A stretch of 64,000 nucleotides of DNA, from NCBI RefSeq assembly GCF_002022665.1, contig NZ_CP019788.1:372001-436000 (forward strand), read 5' to 3'. Positions 17,501-28,215 of the stretch are shown piece by piece. The position numbers were made by a program, and so were the translations under genes. The notes beneath the pieces were generated by a model. The model did no database searches. It saw only the letters and a list, made by a program, of their open reading frames with translations, and had not been told where the DNA came from. How positions within the stretch are numbered: the stretch's first letter is position 1; every line of letters begins with the position of its first letter. Origin of the DNA: Bartonella sp. JB63. GTDB taxonomy: Bacteria; Pseudomonadota; Alphaproteobacteria; Rhizobiales; Rhizobiaceae.

Positions 17501-18512
17501 AATATTGACCTTTTTCAGTCAACCATTGGACGGCTTTTTTTAGAGTGACTTTATTGTGTCCAGGAAGTCCTAAAAAAAGACGCCCGATAGTTTCTCCTTG
17601 GACTGTATCAATGCCACCATGGAGAATACGCGCTCTTAAACCTGTTTCATCTTCAAGAATATTAAGAAAAGGTTGCTGAGCAATTTCACCAGCAATGTTA
17701 ATTTCGATAACTGCTTCTTGACCTGTTGGTTTCAGATTTTGTGCAAATTCCATAGGAAGCTGTGGCGTTACAAGTTTGAGCATAGCAATGGTTGTATCTT
17801 CTTGTGGTGATGTGAAAATGTTTTTTACATATCCTTTTTCTACAATTCGTCCTTGGTTAAGGACAACAACACGTTGCGCAATAGTACGCACAACTTCCAT
17901 TTCATGAGTAATGAGCACAATAGTAAGATTGAAACGTTTATTAATATCTGCAAGAAGCTCCAGAATAGATTGTGTTGTTTCAGGATCAAGAGCAGAGGTT
18001 GCTTCATCTGATAACAAAATTTTTGGATTTGCTGCTAAAGAACGAGCAATGCCAACACGCTGTTTTTGTCCTCCCGAAAGCTCTACAGGATAACAATATT
18101 CTTTTCCACATAATCCTACTAATTCAATAAGTTCAGCAGCTCGTTGACGACGTTTTTTTTTGTTTATGCCTGCTAATTGGAGTGGTAGAGCGATGTTGTC
18201 AATGATGTTTTGCGACGATAAAAGATTGAAATGTTGAAAAATCATTCCAATACGTTTACGATAAGTGGCCCATTCTATATCTGATAGATTGGAAACATTA
18301 ATGCCATCAAAAAGAATATGCCCTTCATCAATTTTTTCTAGGCCATTTAAGCAGCGAATAAGTGTTGATTTTCCTGCGCCACTGCGTCCAATAATACCAA
18401 GAATTTCACCCGCGTGAATATCGAGAGATAAATTATCAATAGCTGGGATACCTGCTGTTTTTTTGAAACGGCGGCTAATATTTTTTAGGGAAATAAGAGT
18501 GGTACTTTCCAT
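17478..18512 (-). CDS. metN: Methionine ABC transporter ATP-binding protein MetN
   Basis: 344 residues. Walker A GRSGAGKST (about 42-50), signature LSGGQKQR, Walker B KILLSDEATSALD, switch His in VLITHEM, and a C-terminal NIL regulatory domain (about 270-344: GEIAQQPFLNILEDETGLRARILHGGIDTV) that binds methionine and inhibits transport when the cell is replete. Six bases separate it from metQ, and it overlaps metI downstream. Full length for the family. Confidence 0.95.
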   Translation of the reverse strand: MESTTLISLKNISRRFKKTAGIPAIDNLSLDIHAGEILGIIGRSGAGKSTLIRCLNGLEKIDEGHILFDGINVSNLSDIEWATYRKRIGMIFQHFNLLSSQNIIDNIALPLQLAGINKKKRRQRAAELIELVGLCGKEYCYPVELSGGQKQRVGIARSLAANPKILLSDEATSALDPETTQSILELLADINKRFNLTIVLITHEMEVVRTIAQRVVVLNQGRIVEKGYVKNIFTSPQEDTTIAMLKLVTPQLPMEFAQNLKPTGQEAVIEINIAGEIAQQPFLNILEDETGLRARILHGGIDTVQGETIGRLFLGLPGHNKVTLKKAVQWLTEKGQYCEVLGYV

Positions 18513-18518
18513 TTGCGA

Positions 18519-19337
18519 TTACCAAGATATTTGAGCAGTTGTACCAAAAATTTCTTTAATTTTTGCACGAACAGGTTCGCTATTGTAGGCATCAACCAAT
18601 TTTTTGACCCACAACTCATCTTTATCGATAGTGCGTACTACAATGATATTGTTATAAGTATTATTGTCTTCTTTTTCCCATGCGATAGCATTTTTGTTTA
18701 AGTCTAATCCAGTGGTCAAAGCCCAGTTCGTATTGACAATTACAATATCAAAATCATTGATTGCTCGTCCTAAAATACCAGCATCCAATTCAAGAATTTT
18801 CAATTTTTTAGGGTTTTCAATAATATCAAGTGGAGATGCAAGAATATTTTTAGGATTTTTTAATTTAATGAGACCTAAGGAATCAAGAAGAAGCAAAGCT
18901 CTTCCCCCGTTTGATGGATCGTTAGGAATACCAACAGTCGCTCTATCGGGAAGCTCTTTTATATTTTTGATTTTATGTGAATAGATACCAATTGGAGTAA
19001 TAAACGTATATCCAGCAATTGAAAGTTTATAATTACGCTGTTCAATTTGATTATTCAAATAAGGCGTATGTTGGAAGGCATTCGCATCAATGTCTCCGGT
19101 ATTAACAGCATCATTAGGAAGAGCGTAATCAGAAAAATAAACGAGTTCAATATCTAAATTATCCTTTTTAGCTTGTTCAACGGCCACTTTCCAAATAACT
19201 GCTTCTTTTCCTTCCATAACACCAAGTTTAATTTTTGATTTGTCTTTTTCTATAGAGCTAGAGGCATGAAAAATAAAGGTAGAGAAAGAAAGGAATAATC
19301 CGATGATTGTGCACTGGAATAGTTTATTCAATGTCAT
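18519..19337 (-). CDS. metQ: Methionine-binding protein MetQ (NlpA family)
   Basis: 272 residues with an N-terminal signal (about 1-27) and the NlpA family body: KIKLGVMEGKEAVIWKVAVEQAKK, FSDYALPNDAVNTGDIDANAFQHTPYLN, IPNDPSNGGRALLLLDSLGLIKLK. No lipobox Cys is seen at the cleavage region (FIFHASSSIEKDK), so it is probably a soluble periplasmic protein rather than a lipoprotein. It delivers methionine to MetN/MetI and is first in the operon. Confidence 0.93.
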   Translation of the reverse strand: MTLNKLFQCTIIGLFLSFSTFIFHASSSIEKDKSKIKLGVMEGKEAVIWKVAVEQAKKDNLDIELVYFSDYALPNDAVNTGDIDANAFQHTPYLNNQIEQRNYKLSIAGYTFITPIGIYSHKIKNIKELPDRATVGIPNDPSNGGRALLLLDSLGLIKLKNPKNILASPLDIIENPKKLKILELDAGILGRAINDFDIVIVNTNWALTTGLDLNKNAIAWEKEDNNTYNNIIVVRTIDKDELWVKKLVDAYNSEPVRAKIKEIFGTTAQISW

Positions 19338-19854
19338 ATGTGTTTATCTTTCTTTTGCTTTTTCATAAACGGTTTTTCGAGAAAATTTTGTATACTCAGA
19401 TTATTTTGAAAAAATTAGAAAATATAAAAGCTTAATAGAATATTCAATCATTTTTATTTAAAAAATAATATTATTTTTGTCTTTTGTTGCAAAGTTTTTA
19501 TTTTTGAGCAAACACATCCTATTGATGGAAGAATTTAACTGCAACTTAGATCAATATATTCAATGTTGTAATCTTTTTTATGGAACCAATAGTATTTTAA
19601 ACACTTCTTTAAGAACTGATGATCAGGTGATCAAATTATGTTCTTGCACGCAATGATCAATAAAGTCAGCTCTGTTTGCAAGAGAAAAGCTTGTGTCTAT
19701 AGGGTGGTGAGAGATACGTAAGAGAGCTTTTTCAGTTTTCTCAAGGTGTAGCAGATTTTTGAGAAGTTAGAAAATTTACCACCATTTTATTGAAACGAGA
19801 CAAATTTTTGCAAAAAATTTGAGCCTCTAATACTATGAATAGGAAAAAGAGAGA
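19338..19854. other. Divergent intergenic region between metQ and the SH3 gene
   Basis: 517 A/T-rich bases that must carry the promoters of metQ (- strand) and the SH3 protein (+ strand). I saw no open frame of note. I looked for a SAM-II-like element before metQ and did not find a convincing one. A perfect TGATCAGGTGATCA-like palindromic patch lies at 19618-19631 and is of unknown meaning. Confidence 0.45.
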
Positions 19855-20508
19855 ATGTTTAAAAAGAGTTTTTTATCAACGACAATGATGTTGACATCTT
19901 TGGTGGGATCAGGGCTTATAATGGCTAACTCTGATGCAGCTGCTGGGACAGTCGCTAAAATAGAAAAGGGTACAGTAATTTTACACGCAGGGCCAGTTAC
20001 AAATTATAAAACTTTAGCGATAGTTCCTACTGGAGCGAAGGTACAAATTAATGGCTGTCTTGCTAATAAAGTATGGTGCTTACTTCAGCATAATGAAAAA
20101 GTTGGTTGGGCATCTGCAAATTATTTTAATATCGACAATATTCCCGTAATTTCTTTTATGCAGATGAAAGGTAAACCGAAGTCTGTGATTCAAAAACAAA
20201 TAATACAAGAAAAGAAGATTGTCTCCAATTCAAAAGATGTTTTTATTCCTAGAGTAATCGAAAAGAAGATACAAGAAAAGGATGAAACAAGTGTGATGGT
20301 TAAGAAGCCTAAAGACATTAAGGATATTGTGCCTACAGGTGTAAAAAAAACTGATGAGCGGATAATTTTAAAACCATCTGAAAATACACATGAAATATCT
20401 ATAAAACGAGTGACAGCTTATAACCCTTTATTTCCAGATAATGTCAATTTTGAAAATGCTGAACGCAATGAAACACGCTATCGCATTATAACATATCCTA
20501 CTCTGTAA
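19855..20508 (+). CDS. Periplasmic bacterial-SH3-domain protein
   Basis: 217 residues: a signal peptide (about 1-29, ending ANSDAAA), one bacterial SH3 domain (about 33-95: GTVILHAGPVTNYKTLAIVPTGAKVQINGCLANKVWCLL...VGWASANYF) and a long Lys/Glu/Ile-rich tail without recognised fold. Such SH3 domains usually bind peptidoglycan or other envelope partners; the specific role is unknown. The two Cys (NGCLANKVWC) may form a disulfide, as in related rhizobial proteins. It ends convergently with asd across a shared hairpin. Confidence 0.75.
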   Translation: MFKKSFLSTTMMLTSLVGSGLIMANSDAAAGTVAKIEKGTVILHAGPVTNYKTLAIVPTGAKVQINGCLANKVWCLLQHNEKVGWASANYFNIDNIPVISFMQMKGKPKSVIQKQIIQEKKIVSNSKDVFIPRVIEKKIQEKDETSVMVKKPKDIKDIVPTGVKKTDERIILKPSENTHEISIKRVTAYNPLFPDNVNFENAERNETRYRIITYPTL

Positions 20509-20556
20509 AGATAGAGAAGACTTTCTTTTATTTTTTGAAGAAAAAACAAGAAACAA

Positions 20557-20587
20557 TGGCAGCATAAAGAGAATTTTTATACTGCCA
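20557..20587. terminator. Hairpin between convergent SH3 gene and asd, likely bidirectional terminator
   Basis: TGGCAGCATAAA (20557-20568) pairs with TTTATACTGCCA (20576-20587) with one mismatch. It lies between the two stop codons, 8 bases before that of asd. A/T-rich flanks on each side could supply U-tracts, although they are interrupted. Confidence 0.55.
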
Positions 20588-20594
20588 CTTGCGT

Positions 20595-21626
20595 TTAAAT
20601 AGCTGATTTGGGTGTGATTAAATTACGAGAGATGAGAAGTTCGGCAATTTGAACTGCATTCAATGCTGCTCCTTTTCTTAAATTATCAGCAACAACCCAA
20701 AAAGCTAAGCCATTTTTAACTGTGGTATCTTCGCGAATACGACTAATAAAAATATCATCCTCTCCTGTACATTCATAGGGGGAGATGTAGCCGCCATCTT
20801 CTTGTTTATCTATAATTTGACAACCAGGTGTATTGCGTAGGAGCGTGCGCGCTTCATTAACACTTAATGGTTTTTCAAATTCGACATTAACAGATTCAGC
20901 ATGACCGATAAAGACGGGAACTCGAACAGCAGTAGCCGTTAATTTAATCTTGGGATCAAGAATTTTTTTTGTTTCGGCCATTATTTTCCATTCTTCTTTA
21001 GTGTAACCATCTTCCATAAAAACATCAATATGAGGAATGATATTAAAGGCAATGCGTTTAGTAAATTTTTTTAATAAAATTGGATCAGCAACGAAAACAG
21101 CTCGTGATTGTTCAAATAATTCATCCATTCCTTCCTTACCAGCTCCGGAAACCGATTGATAAGTAGACACAACAACACGCTTGATAATTGCTGCATCGTG
21201 GAGAGGTTTTAAAGCGACAACAAGTTGAATTGTTGAACAATTAGGGTTGGCAATAATGTTGCGTTTAGAAAATGCTCTAATGCTTTCTGCGTTCACTTCT
21301 GGCACAATCAAGGGAACATTTATGTCATAGCGCCATGTGGAGGAGTTATCGATGACCACACAACCGGCGGCACTAATCTTAGGAGTGTATTCTTTGGAAA
21401 TATTTCCTCCAGCAGACATGAGACACAAATCAGTATCAGAAAAGTTATATGTATCAAGTGCTTTGATTTTTAAAGTTTTGTTGCCATAAGAAACACTCTG
21501 TCCTAGTGAACGTCGTGAAGCTAAAGGAACTACTTCGCGAGCTGGGAAGCAACGTTCTTCTAAGATTGTTAGCATTTCACGACCAACATTTCCTGTAGCA
21601 CCAACAACTGCGACTTTAAAATTCAT
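20595..21626 (-). CDS. asd: Aspartate-semialdehyde dehydrogenase
   Basis: 343 residues, normal length. The NADP-binding start (VAVVGATGNVGREML), the catalytic Cys in NPNCSTIQLVVALKPLH (about 128-144), and the substrate-binding segments STYQSVSGAGKEGMDEL and RVPVFIGHAESVNVEFE are all present. It reduces aspartyl phosphate to aspartate semialdehyde, feeding lysine/diaminopimelate (with dapA in this window), threonine and methionine. Single gene. Confidence 0.96.
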   Translation of the reverse strand: MNFKVAVVGATGNVGREMLTILEERCFPAREVVPLASRRSLGQSVSYGNKTLKIKALDTYNFSDTDLCLMSAGGNISKEYTPKISAAGCVVIDNSSTWRYDINVPLIVPEVNAESIRAFSKRNIIANPNCSTIQLVVALKPLHDAAIIKRVVVSTYQSVSGAGKEGMDELFEQSRAVFVADPILLKKFTKRIAFNIIPHIDVFMEDGYTKEEWKIMAETKKILDPKIKLTATAVRVPVFIGHAESVNVEFEKPLSVNEARTLLRNTPGCQIIDKQEDGGYISPYECTGEDDIFISRIREDTTVKNGLAFWVVADNLRKGAALNAVQIAELLISRNLITPKSAI

Positions 21627-22330
21627 TTTTTCAATTCTTTCTCTATTTTAGAAAAACAGATATGATACCAGTTTTTTCTTAGGCTAAACCTAAAAAGAGG
21701 GTAAATTAGTAAAGAAACTTGAATATTTTTTCATTATTTTCTTAGTTCTAATTGTGTATGTACACAATTATTACAATTATTGTGATGAGGGTACTATAGA
21801 TCTCCTTACTTGACAATATACTGGTCCCTTGGTTCTTTTAGAACTGAAAAAGTTTAAATATTTTATGTAAAATCATATAAGTATTATTTTTGACAAGGCT
21901 TTGATTTAGGGAGCTCCTAATCTGCTGTCAATTGTTGTTCTTTTAGGATTTTAGGTTTTATAATGGTCAGATTTTTAAGGAATAAACCTGTTTTAATTAA
22001 GCAGATGATAAGCCAGATATTTTTATGTATTTGTCAATGAATATTCAAAGAAATAGTATGAGATTCTGATGAAAGTACAGATCATTTTTTGAGATAAATT
22101 TTACAATAATAACTATTGGTTACATCATTACAACTGTTTAAATCAATATTGAACTTTTATGGAACTAGAGAATGAATTTCTTGTTGGAGAAAATTAAAAA
22201 TTTCATGTTATCAATAAGTGGAGTAATTTTTAAAAATTCTCTTTAGAAGATGGATTGAAAAGAGCTAATTGAGGGAAAATATGTTTTGATATAAAATTTA
22301 TGATTGGTTTTATGCAAAGGAAAATAAAAA
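21627..22330. other. Long A/T-rich intergenic stretch
   Basis: 704 bases between the asd start and the 3' end of the Trm112-like gene. I found no frame of more than about 40 codons and no homology that I recognise. An imperfect palindrome centred on GAGCTC (21903-21922, GATTTAGG against CCTAATC) is visible. It is likely decayed sequence plus the asd promoter. Confidence 0.45.
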
Positions 22331-22525
22331 TTATTTTTTTTCATTATGTTCTAAAGGACGGGCTTCTGAAACGAGCATAATGGGAACACCACTACGAATA
22401 GGGTAGGCTAGTTTTGCTTTTAATGAAATTAATTCTTGTGTTTTTTTATTTAAAGAGAGAGGCTCTTTTGTGATTGGGCAGACCAGTAATTCAAGCATCT
22501 TAGGGTCGGTGATCATTTTTTTCAT
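22331..22525 (-). CDS. Trm112-family small protein
   Basis: 64 residues with the Trm112/YcaR pattern: [19 protein letters not shown], then [20 protein letters not shown]. Bacterial members have a zinc-ribbon-like fold, often with incomplete metal ligands; only one Cys is visible here, so metal binding is doubtful. Eukaryotic Trm112 activates methyltransferases; the bacterial function is not settled. It follows the LON-domain gene by 13 bases, an arrangement common in Rhizobiales, so the two probably form an operon. Confidence 0.85.
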   Translation of the reverse strand: MKKMITDPKMLELLVCPITKEPLSLNKKTQELISLKAKLAYPIRSGVPIMLVSEARPLEHNEKK

Positions 22526-22538
22526 TTTTTAAAATCCG

Positions 22539-23201
22539 TTAATGTAAGCGATAATATGCTCCTGTTTGTTTCATAAGTGAACGTTCAGTTAAAGCAAGAA
22601 GAGTTTGGGCGCGACTTGCAATATCTGGTGCTTCCAGTAAAGCTTGTTTTTCTTCTGGGGCAAAAGGAATAAGAGTTGAGAGGGCATTAACGAGTACAGG
22701 TGTAGGCGTTTGTACAATATTATTCCAATTGTGTTCAATTTCATGGAGTATAAGATAATGTTCAATAGTATTAAGTAAATTTTCCCGATTAACATTCTCT
22801 GAATTTTCATGTTCTTGTAAATCTTTTATATTAAATTGAATAATGGCAATTCGATAAGGCTTTTTGCTCACTAATTCTTTTTTCAAAGTAAAACGACAAA
22901 CACCTTGTAATACGATAAGAAGCCGTCCATTTCCTGTTTCATTATAATTTGTGATGCGACCAACACAGCCCATTTCATAAAGTTCTGAGGAAGGATAATT
23001 TGTACCTGACGATAATGGCTGAATGATCCCTAATAGACGATTAGATGTCATAGCATCTTCAATCATTTCAAGGGCACTTGGTTCAAAAATGTTAAGCGAT
23101 AAAAAACCTCCAGGAAGCAATAGTGCACCTTCTAAGGGAAAAAGGGCAATTTGTTTTGGTAAGTCATTTTCACAATTATAGTGGATATTACCAGCTTTCA
23201 T
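22539..23201 (-). CDS. LON peptidase substrate-binding domain protein
   Basis: About 220 residues. The start at ATG 23201 (MKAGNIHYNCENDLPKQIALFPL) matches the usual beginning of this family, although the frame is open with an ATG 20 codons earlier (23261), which lacks a ribosome binding site. The LON N-terminal domain features are FPLEGALLLPGGFLSLNIFEP and a conserved GCVGRITNYNETGNGRLLIVLQGVCRF segment. There is no ATPase or protease domain, so it is a stand-alone N-domain protein of unknown role, perhaps substrate recognition. Confidence 0.87.
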   Translation of the reverse strand: MKAGNIHYNCENDLPKQIALFPLEGALLLPGGFLSLNIFEPSALEMIEDAMTSNRLLGIIQPLSSGTNYPSSELYEMGCVGRITNYNETGNGRLLIVLQGVCRFTLKKELVSKKPYRIAIIQFNIKDLQEHENSENVNRENLLNTIEHYLILHEIEHNWNNIVQTPTPVLVNALSTLIPFAPEEKQALLEAPDIASRAQTLLALTERSLMKQTGAYYRLH

Positions 23202-23584
23202 GAGTGTTCTGTAACCTTTATACGATGCAGTTGAATGCGTAAAATTATTATAGTTTTTCATTTATAAGGAAAATTATATTATTGTGAGCGAGACCAAATC
23301 ACATAATATAAGTTATTATATTGTTCGTAATGAGGAAAACTATAATTTTTCCTTAATAGAGAAAAGGAAGAGAAACGACAATATCTTGGGTTATCTTTAG
23401 TAAGATATTTAAAAAATATAAATTCCCTTTAAATAAAAATTTATGATGATTGTTTGCAAAAACAAGATTATTATAAAAAAACTTAAAAATTTAGAGAACT
23501 ATAATCAGTTTTTTAATGACAGTGTAGAGAAGATAAGTTATAGCAAAAATATGTTGGAAAGAATGTTATTGCTTCTTTCATTCT

Positions 23585-23700
23585 TTGCGGGAGAGTGCAA
23601 AATGCGAACTTTCACATCTGCCGCCAAAGAGAAAAATAACCGCCAATCTCTTAGGTTTGAGACAAAGGGTGAGAAAGGCAACCACAATATATAGTGGTGT
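23585..23700 (+). promoter_or_regulatory. Glycine riboswitch in the gcvT leader
   Basis: The leader contains GCGGGAGAGTGC (23587-23598), then CGCCAAAGAG (23622-23631), ACCGCCAATCTCTTAGG (23639-23655) and GAGACAAAG (23660-23668). These correspond in order to the conserved GGGAGAG, CGCCGAAGGGG, ACTCTCAGG and GGACAGAG elements of the glycine aptamer. GAGA of the first pairs with TCTC of the third. A small hairpin CCAC/GTGG (23682-23697) follows before the gcvT ribosome binding site. Only one aptamer copy is visible. Placement before gcvTHP fits glycine-induced expression of glycine cleavage. Confidence 0.8.
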
Positions 23701-23719
23701 GTGCGGCTTTGGAGAAATT

Positions 23720-24841
23720 ATGAGCACAGATTTACATACATTTGAGACATTGCCTTTAAAAAAGCTTCCTTTACATGACTTGCATGAAAAAGCACAAGCG
23801 AAATTTGGTAGTTTTTCTGGTTGGATGATGCCTTTAATTTATCCTCTAGGAGTTTTGAAAGAGCATTTGCATACACGTGCTCATGCCGGTCTTTTTGATA
23901 TCTCTCATATGCAGTTAATAGCTGTCGAAGGGCAAAAAGCGGCTGAATTTTTATCTTATGCACTTCCTGTTGATGCATCACTTTTACAAAAAGGTCAATC
24001 ACGCTATAATTATTTGCTGAATGAGCAAGCTGGTATTCTTGATGACCTTATTCTTACTCGTTTAGATGAGTGCCGTTTTATGCTGGTTGTCAATGCAGGG
24101 AACGCACAGACTGATTTTGCTGAACTTAAAAAACGTGCTGTTGGTTTTGAATGTCAAATAATTGCGCTTGAGAGAGTATTGCTTGCTCTTCAAGGTCCGC
24201 AGGCTGCAGCTGTTATGGTTGATGCAGATTTGCCTGGTAATGAACTTTTATTTATGCAAGGGTTTGAGCCGAAACAAAATTGGTTTGTGACACGTTCTGG
24301 CTATACAGGAGAAGACGGTTTTGAAATTGCACTTCCAAAAAGTCAAGCTCTTTCATTAGTTGAAAAATTACTCAATGACTGTCGTGTTGAATGGATCGGT
24401 CTTGCTGCGCGTGATAGTCTTCGATTGGAGGCAGGGTTGTGTTTACATGGCAATGACATTACACCTGATATCACTCCTATTGAAGCTGGGCTAACATGGG
24501 CTGTGTCCAAGAGTGTTCGGGAAAAAGCTCAATTTTATGGGGCAGAGGCTTTTCTTAGAGCATATCAGAAAGGCCCTTCTTGCTGTCGTGTTGGTTTAAA
24601 ACCACAGGGCCGTCAGCCTGTACGTGCAGGCGCGATTCTTCTGGATGATAAGGGGAAAAAGATTGGAGTAGTAACATCTGGTGGTTTTGGCCCTTCTTTT
24701 AATGGTCCTGTAGCAATGGGTTATGTTCCTATTGATTGGAAAATCGAAGGAACAGAAATTTTTACTGAAGTGCGTGGCAAAAAAATCATGTTGTCTGTTC
24801 ATTCGCTTCCTTTTGTTGAACAACGTTATTTTAAGGGATAA
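23720..24841 (+). CDS. gcvT: Glycine cleavage system T protein (aminomethyltransferase)
   Basis: 373 residues from ATG 23720, which has GGAGA (23711-23715) in front; the longer frame from 23585 runs through the riboswitch and is not coding. Family motifs: FGSFSGWMMPLIYPLG, HTRAHAGLFDISHM, RSGYTGEDGFEI, and GLAARDSLRLEAGLCLHGNDI. It transfers the aminomethyl carbon to tetrahydrofolate, releasing ammonia. First gene of gcvT-gcvH-gcvP. Its distant relative YgfZ is also encoded in this window. Confidence 0.96.
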   Translation: MSTDLHTFETLPLKKLPLHDLHEKAQAKFGSFSGWMMPLIYPLGVLKEHLHTRAHAGLFDISHMQLIAVEGQKAAEFLSYALPVDASLLQKGQSRYNYLLNEQAGILDDLILTRLDECRFMLVVNAGNAQTDFAELKKRAVGFECQIIALERVLLALQGPQAAAVMVDADLPGNELLFMQGFEPKQNWFVTRSGYTGEDGFEIALPKSQALSLVEKLLNDCRVEWIGLAARDSLRLEAGLCLHGNDITPDITPIEAGLTWAVSKSVREKAQFYGAEAFLRAYQKGPSCCRVGLKPQGRQPVRAGAILLDDKGKKIGVVTSGGFGPSFNGPVAMGYVPIDWKIEGTEIFTEVRGKKIMLSVHSLPFVEQRYFKG

Positions 24842-24847
24842 TTTTCT

Positions 24848-25216
24848 ATGTCTGAAATTTATTTTACGCAAGATCACGAATGGGTAAGCGTTGAGGGGCA
24901 GATCGCTACAGTTGGAATTACCAATTATGCTCAAGAGCAGTTAGGTGATTTAGTGTTTGTTGATTTACCGCAGAGCGGAGCACGTTTTTCTAAAGGAGAT
25001 GCAGCTGCTGTTGTTGAATCAGTTAAAGCAGCGTCAGATGTTTATGCACCTATTGATGGAGAAGTGATTGAAAGTAATGGAGCTTTGGTGGATGATCCTG
25101 CATTGGTAAACGAGAAAGCCGAGAGAGAAGGTTGGCTATGGAAAATGAGAATACAGGATAAAACACAGCTTGATGAATTATTAGATGAGGCTGCTTATCA
25201 TGTGCTGATTGGGTGA
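24848..25216 (+). CDS. gcvH: Glycine cleavage system H protein
   Basis: 122 residues with the lipoyl domain motif [23 protein letters not shown], in which the Lys of SVKAASD carries the lipoate. Starts HDWV-like with [37 protein letters not shown]. It shuttles the aminomethyl group between GcvP, GcvT and lipoamide dehydrogenase (not in this window). Six bases after gcvT; its stop overlaps the possible GTG start of gcvP. Confidence 0.97.
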   Translation: MSEIYFTQDHEWVSVEGQIATVGITNYAQEQLGDLVFVDLPQSGARFSKGDAAAVVESVKAASDVYAPIDGEVIESNGALVDDPALVNEKAEREGWLWKMRIQDKTQLDELLDEAAYHVLIG

Positions 25217-25221
25217 CGATT

Positions 25222-28017
25222 ATGCAAGAACATCTTTTTGTTTCTCGACATATTGGGCTTCGACCTGATGAAATACAAAAAATGCTTAGTGTGTTAGCAC
25301 TTGATTCAATGGAAACATTAGTTTCTCAGGCTGTTCCCCAGTCCATTCATTTGAAACGGTTGCTTAATTTGCCAGAAGCGGCAAGTGAAGTACAAGCTTT
25401 GGAAGAATTATCAAAGATTATGGAACGCAATCATGTGCGGAAGAGTTTTATTGGGCAAGGCTATTATGGAACATTTGTACCACCTGTTATTTTGCGTAAT
25501 CTTTTTGAAAATCCAGCTTGGTATACTGCTTACACCCCCTATCAGGCAGAGATTAGCCAAGGCCGTTTAGAACTTTTATTTTATTTTCAGACATTGGTAA
25601 GTGAATTGACGGGATTACCTATTGCTGCTGCCTCACTTCTTGATGAAGCAACGGCTTTAGCTGAAGCCAATGCGATCGCTGTCCGCTTTGCACGTGAGAA
25701 AAAAACAAAAATTTCGATTCAGGGCTTTTTGCATCCTCAGGTATTAAGTGTTGCGCAGACACGTGCTGAAACACAAGGCATTCACATGAGTGAAAAGAGC
25801 GAAATTTGTTCTGATACGGCTGCCATTGTTTTGCCTTGGCCAGATACAAGGGGATGCTTTAATGATTATAGTGAAGTCATTAAAGAAGCAAAAAAGAAAG
25901 GAGCTTTGGTTATTGTTGTTGCAGATCCTTTAGCACTTACTCTTATGGAAGCACCAGCAAAATGGGGTGCTGATATTGTTGTTGGTTCTATGCAGCGTTA
26001 TGGAGTTCCAATGGGTTTTGGTGGTCCTCATGCAGGCTATCTTGCAGTGGGTGATGCTTTAATACGTTTAATTCCAGGGCGTATCGTTGGGCAATCAACA
26101 GATACGAAAGGACGTATTGGTTTTCGATTAGCATTGCAAACGCGTGAACAACATATTCGACGTGATAAGGCAACATCAAATATATGTACTGCACAGGCTT
26201 TGTTGGCTAATATAGCGGCAGCTTATGCTATTTGGCATGGACCACAAGGCTTACAGGAAATTGCTAAACGTGTTCATCGTTTAACATGTCGTTTCGTTGC
26301 TGGCTTAAAAGCAGCAGGTGTGCGTTGTGAAGGTGAAAACTTTTTTGATTGTATTAGTATTTTTGTTAGGAAAAGAGCTCAAAATATTGCGGATCAAGCG
26401 AAAATGGGTGGCCGGCTTGTGCGCGTTCTTGACGATGATTGGGTTGCGATCAATTTTGATGAATTGTCAACAGAAGAAGATGCTATTGCTTTAGCACAGC
26501 TTTTTAACGCACAATTAGCCGATGAAACCACTACACGCCTTTTTGGTAAGGGGCGAGATGCTAGTTTTCTTTCGCAGTCATTTTTTCATATAGTGCATTC
26601 AGAGACGGATATGATGCGTTTTTTACGTCGCTTATCAGATAAGGATTTAGCACTGGATCGAGCGATGATTCCACTTGGTTCTTGTACAATGAAACTAAAT
26701 GCTGCTGCTGAGTTAATACCCGTGAGTTGGCCTACAGTAGCTAATATACATCCTTTTGCACCTAAAGATGATGCGTTAGGATATCAGGAAATGATGAGTC
26801 AGTTAAATGCATGGTTGTGTGAAATTACAGGGTTTGCTCAAATTTCTTTCCAGCCAAATTCTGGTGCTCAGGGTGAATATGCTGGACTTTTAGCTATTCG
26901 CCGATATCACCAATCTCGTGGTGACCATCAACGTAACATTTGTCTTATTCCTGCATCAGCACATGGAACTAATCCAGCTTCAGCACATATGGCAGGGATG
27001 GAAGTTGTGGTAGTGAAATGTTTGAGCGATGGTGATGTTGATATTGAGGATCTTAAAGTAAAAGCACTCTTGCATAAGACGCATTTGTCAGCTTTAATGA
27101 TTACCTATCCTTCAACACATGGTGTTTATGAAGAGAACATTAAGGACATTTGTGACATTATTCATGAAAATGGTGGGCAGGTCTATTTCGATGGAGCTAA
27201 CTTAAATGCACTTGTAGGTCTTGCGCGTCCCGCGGATATGGGAGCAGATGTTTGTCATATGAATCTTCACAAAACATTTGCAATTCCCCACGGTGGTGGG
27301 GGTCCTGGTGTTGGTCCGATTGGCGTTAAAATGCATTTAAAGCCATTTTTGCCTGGCCATGAACAAGATAAGACAACGCATGCCGTTTCAGCAGCTCCCT
27401 ACGGAAGTGCTTCTATTTTAGTGGTTACATGGATGTATATTCGGATGATGGGAGCTGATGGATTAAAATGTGCAACACAGATAGCAATATTAAATGCTAA
27501 TTATGTTGCTGAGCGCCTTTCAAAGGCTTATTCTATTCTTTATCGTGGTAAACGTGGACGTGTTGCACATGAATGTATTGTGGATACACGGTCGCTAAAA
27601 GAGCAATATGGAATCAGTGTTGATGATATTGCAAAACGTCTCATTGATTACGGATTTCATGCACCGACAATGTCATTTCCAGTTCCTGGAACTTTGATGA
27701 TCGAGCCAACTGAATCAGAACCGAAGGTAGAGATTGATCGTTTTTGTGATGCTTTGTTATCTATTGCTGAAGAGTCTAAAAAAATTGGTGCAGGTGTTTG
27801 GCCAAAAGACGATAATCCATTGGTGAATGCACCGCATACATTAGCAGATATTTTAGATGATAATTGGAAACGGGTTTATTCGCGAAAAGAAGCTGCTTTT
27901 CCTAATCTTTGCCTTGATTCAGCAAATAAATATTGGCCACCTGTTTCACGCATTGATAATGTTTCTGGTGATAGAATATTAATTTGTTCTTGCCCACCAT
28001 TAGTGAACAAATTTTAA
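25222..28017 (+). CDS. gcvP: Glycine dehydrogenase (decarboxylating), P protein
   Basis: About 931 residues, the single-chain form in which the two halves found as separate proteins in some bacteria are fused. The N-terminal half has [19 protein letters not shown]; the C-terminal half has [14 protein letters not shown] and the PLP Lys in [26 protein letters not shown]. It decarboxylates glycine and loads the H protein. ATG 25222 is chosen; a GTG at 25213 overlapping the gcvH stop would add three residues. Last gene of the operon. Confidence 0.96.
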   Translation: MQEHLFVSRHIGLRPDEIQKMLSVLALDSMETLVSQAVPQSIHLKRLLNLPEAASEVQALEELSKIMERNHVRKSFIGQGYYGTFVPPVILRNLFENPAWYTAYTPYQAEISQGRLELLFYFQTLVSELTGLPIAAASLLDEATALAEANAIAVRFAREKKTKISIQGFLHPQVLSVAQTRAETQGIHMSEKSEICSDTAAIVLPWPDTRGCFNDYSEVIKEAKKKGALVIVVADPLALTLMEAPAKWGADIVVGSMQRYGVPMGFGGPHAGYLAVGDALIRLIPGRIVGQSTDTKGRIGFRLALQTREQHIRRDKATSNICTAQALLANIAAAYAIWHGPQGLQEIAKRVHRLTCRFVAGLKAAGVRCEGENFFDCISIFVRKRAQNIADQAKMGGRLVRVLDDDWVAINFDELSTEEDAIALAQLFNAQLADETTTRLFGKGRDASFLSQSFFHIVHSETDMMRFLRRLSDKDLALDRAMIPLGSCTMKLNAAAELIPVSWPTVANIHPFAPKDDALGYQEMMSQLNAWLCEITGFAQISFQPNSGAQGEYAGLLAIRRYHQSRGDHQRNICLIPASAHGTNPASAHMAGMEVVVVKCLSDGDVDIEDLKVKALLHKTHLSALMITYPSTHGVYEENIKDICDIIHENGGQVYFDGANLNALVGLARPADMGADVCHMNLHKTFAIPHGGGGPGVGPIGVKMHLKPFLPGHEQDKTTHAVSAAPYGSASILVVTWMYIRMMGADGLKCATQIAILNANYVAERLSKAYSILYRGKRGRVAHECIVDTRSLKEQYGISVDDIAKRLIDYGFHAPTMSFPVPGTLMIEPTESEPKVEIDRFCDALLSIAEESKKIGAGVWPKDDNPLVNAPHTLADILDDNWKRVYSRKEAAFPNLCLDSANKYWPPVSRIDNVSGDRILICSCPPLVNKF

Positions 28018-28215
28018 ATTTATTCGTTTATGATTCAATAAGGTAAACTTATATAAAGTATATGAGGGGGGAGAGAGCATAATTTATTTCGATTTTTGAG
28101 ACTAATCATGGCTACCTTATGATCAACTTTATTAAAAATCTCGAAAATCACGCTTAATACTGATTGTTTAGGTAATCGATGAGTGTAATTTGTTCTTTTA
28201 TGAGAATTTGAAGAT

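Noticed and set aside
19338..19854. SAM riboswitch before metQ
   Set aside because: No conserved SAM-I or SAM-II core was found on inspection.
23585..23719. 45-residue N-terminal extension of GcvT
   Set aside because: It runs through the glycine riboswitch; ATG 23720 has a proper ribosome binding site.
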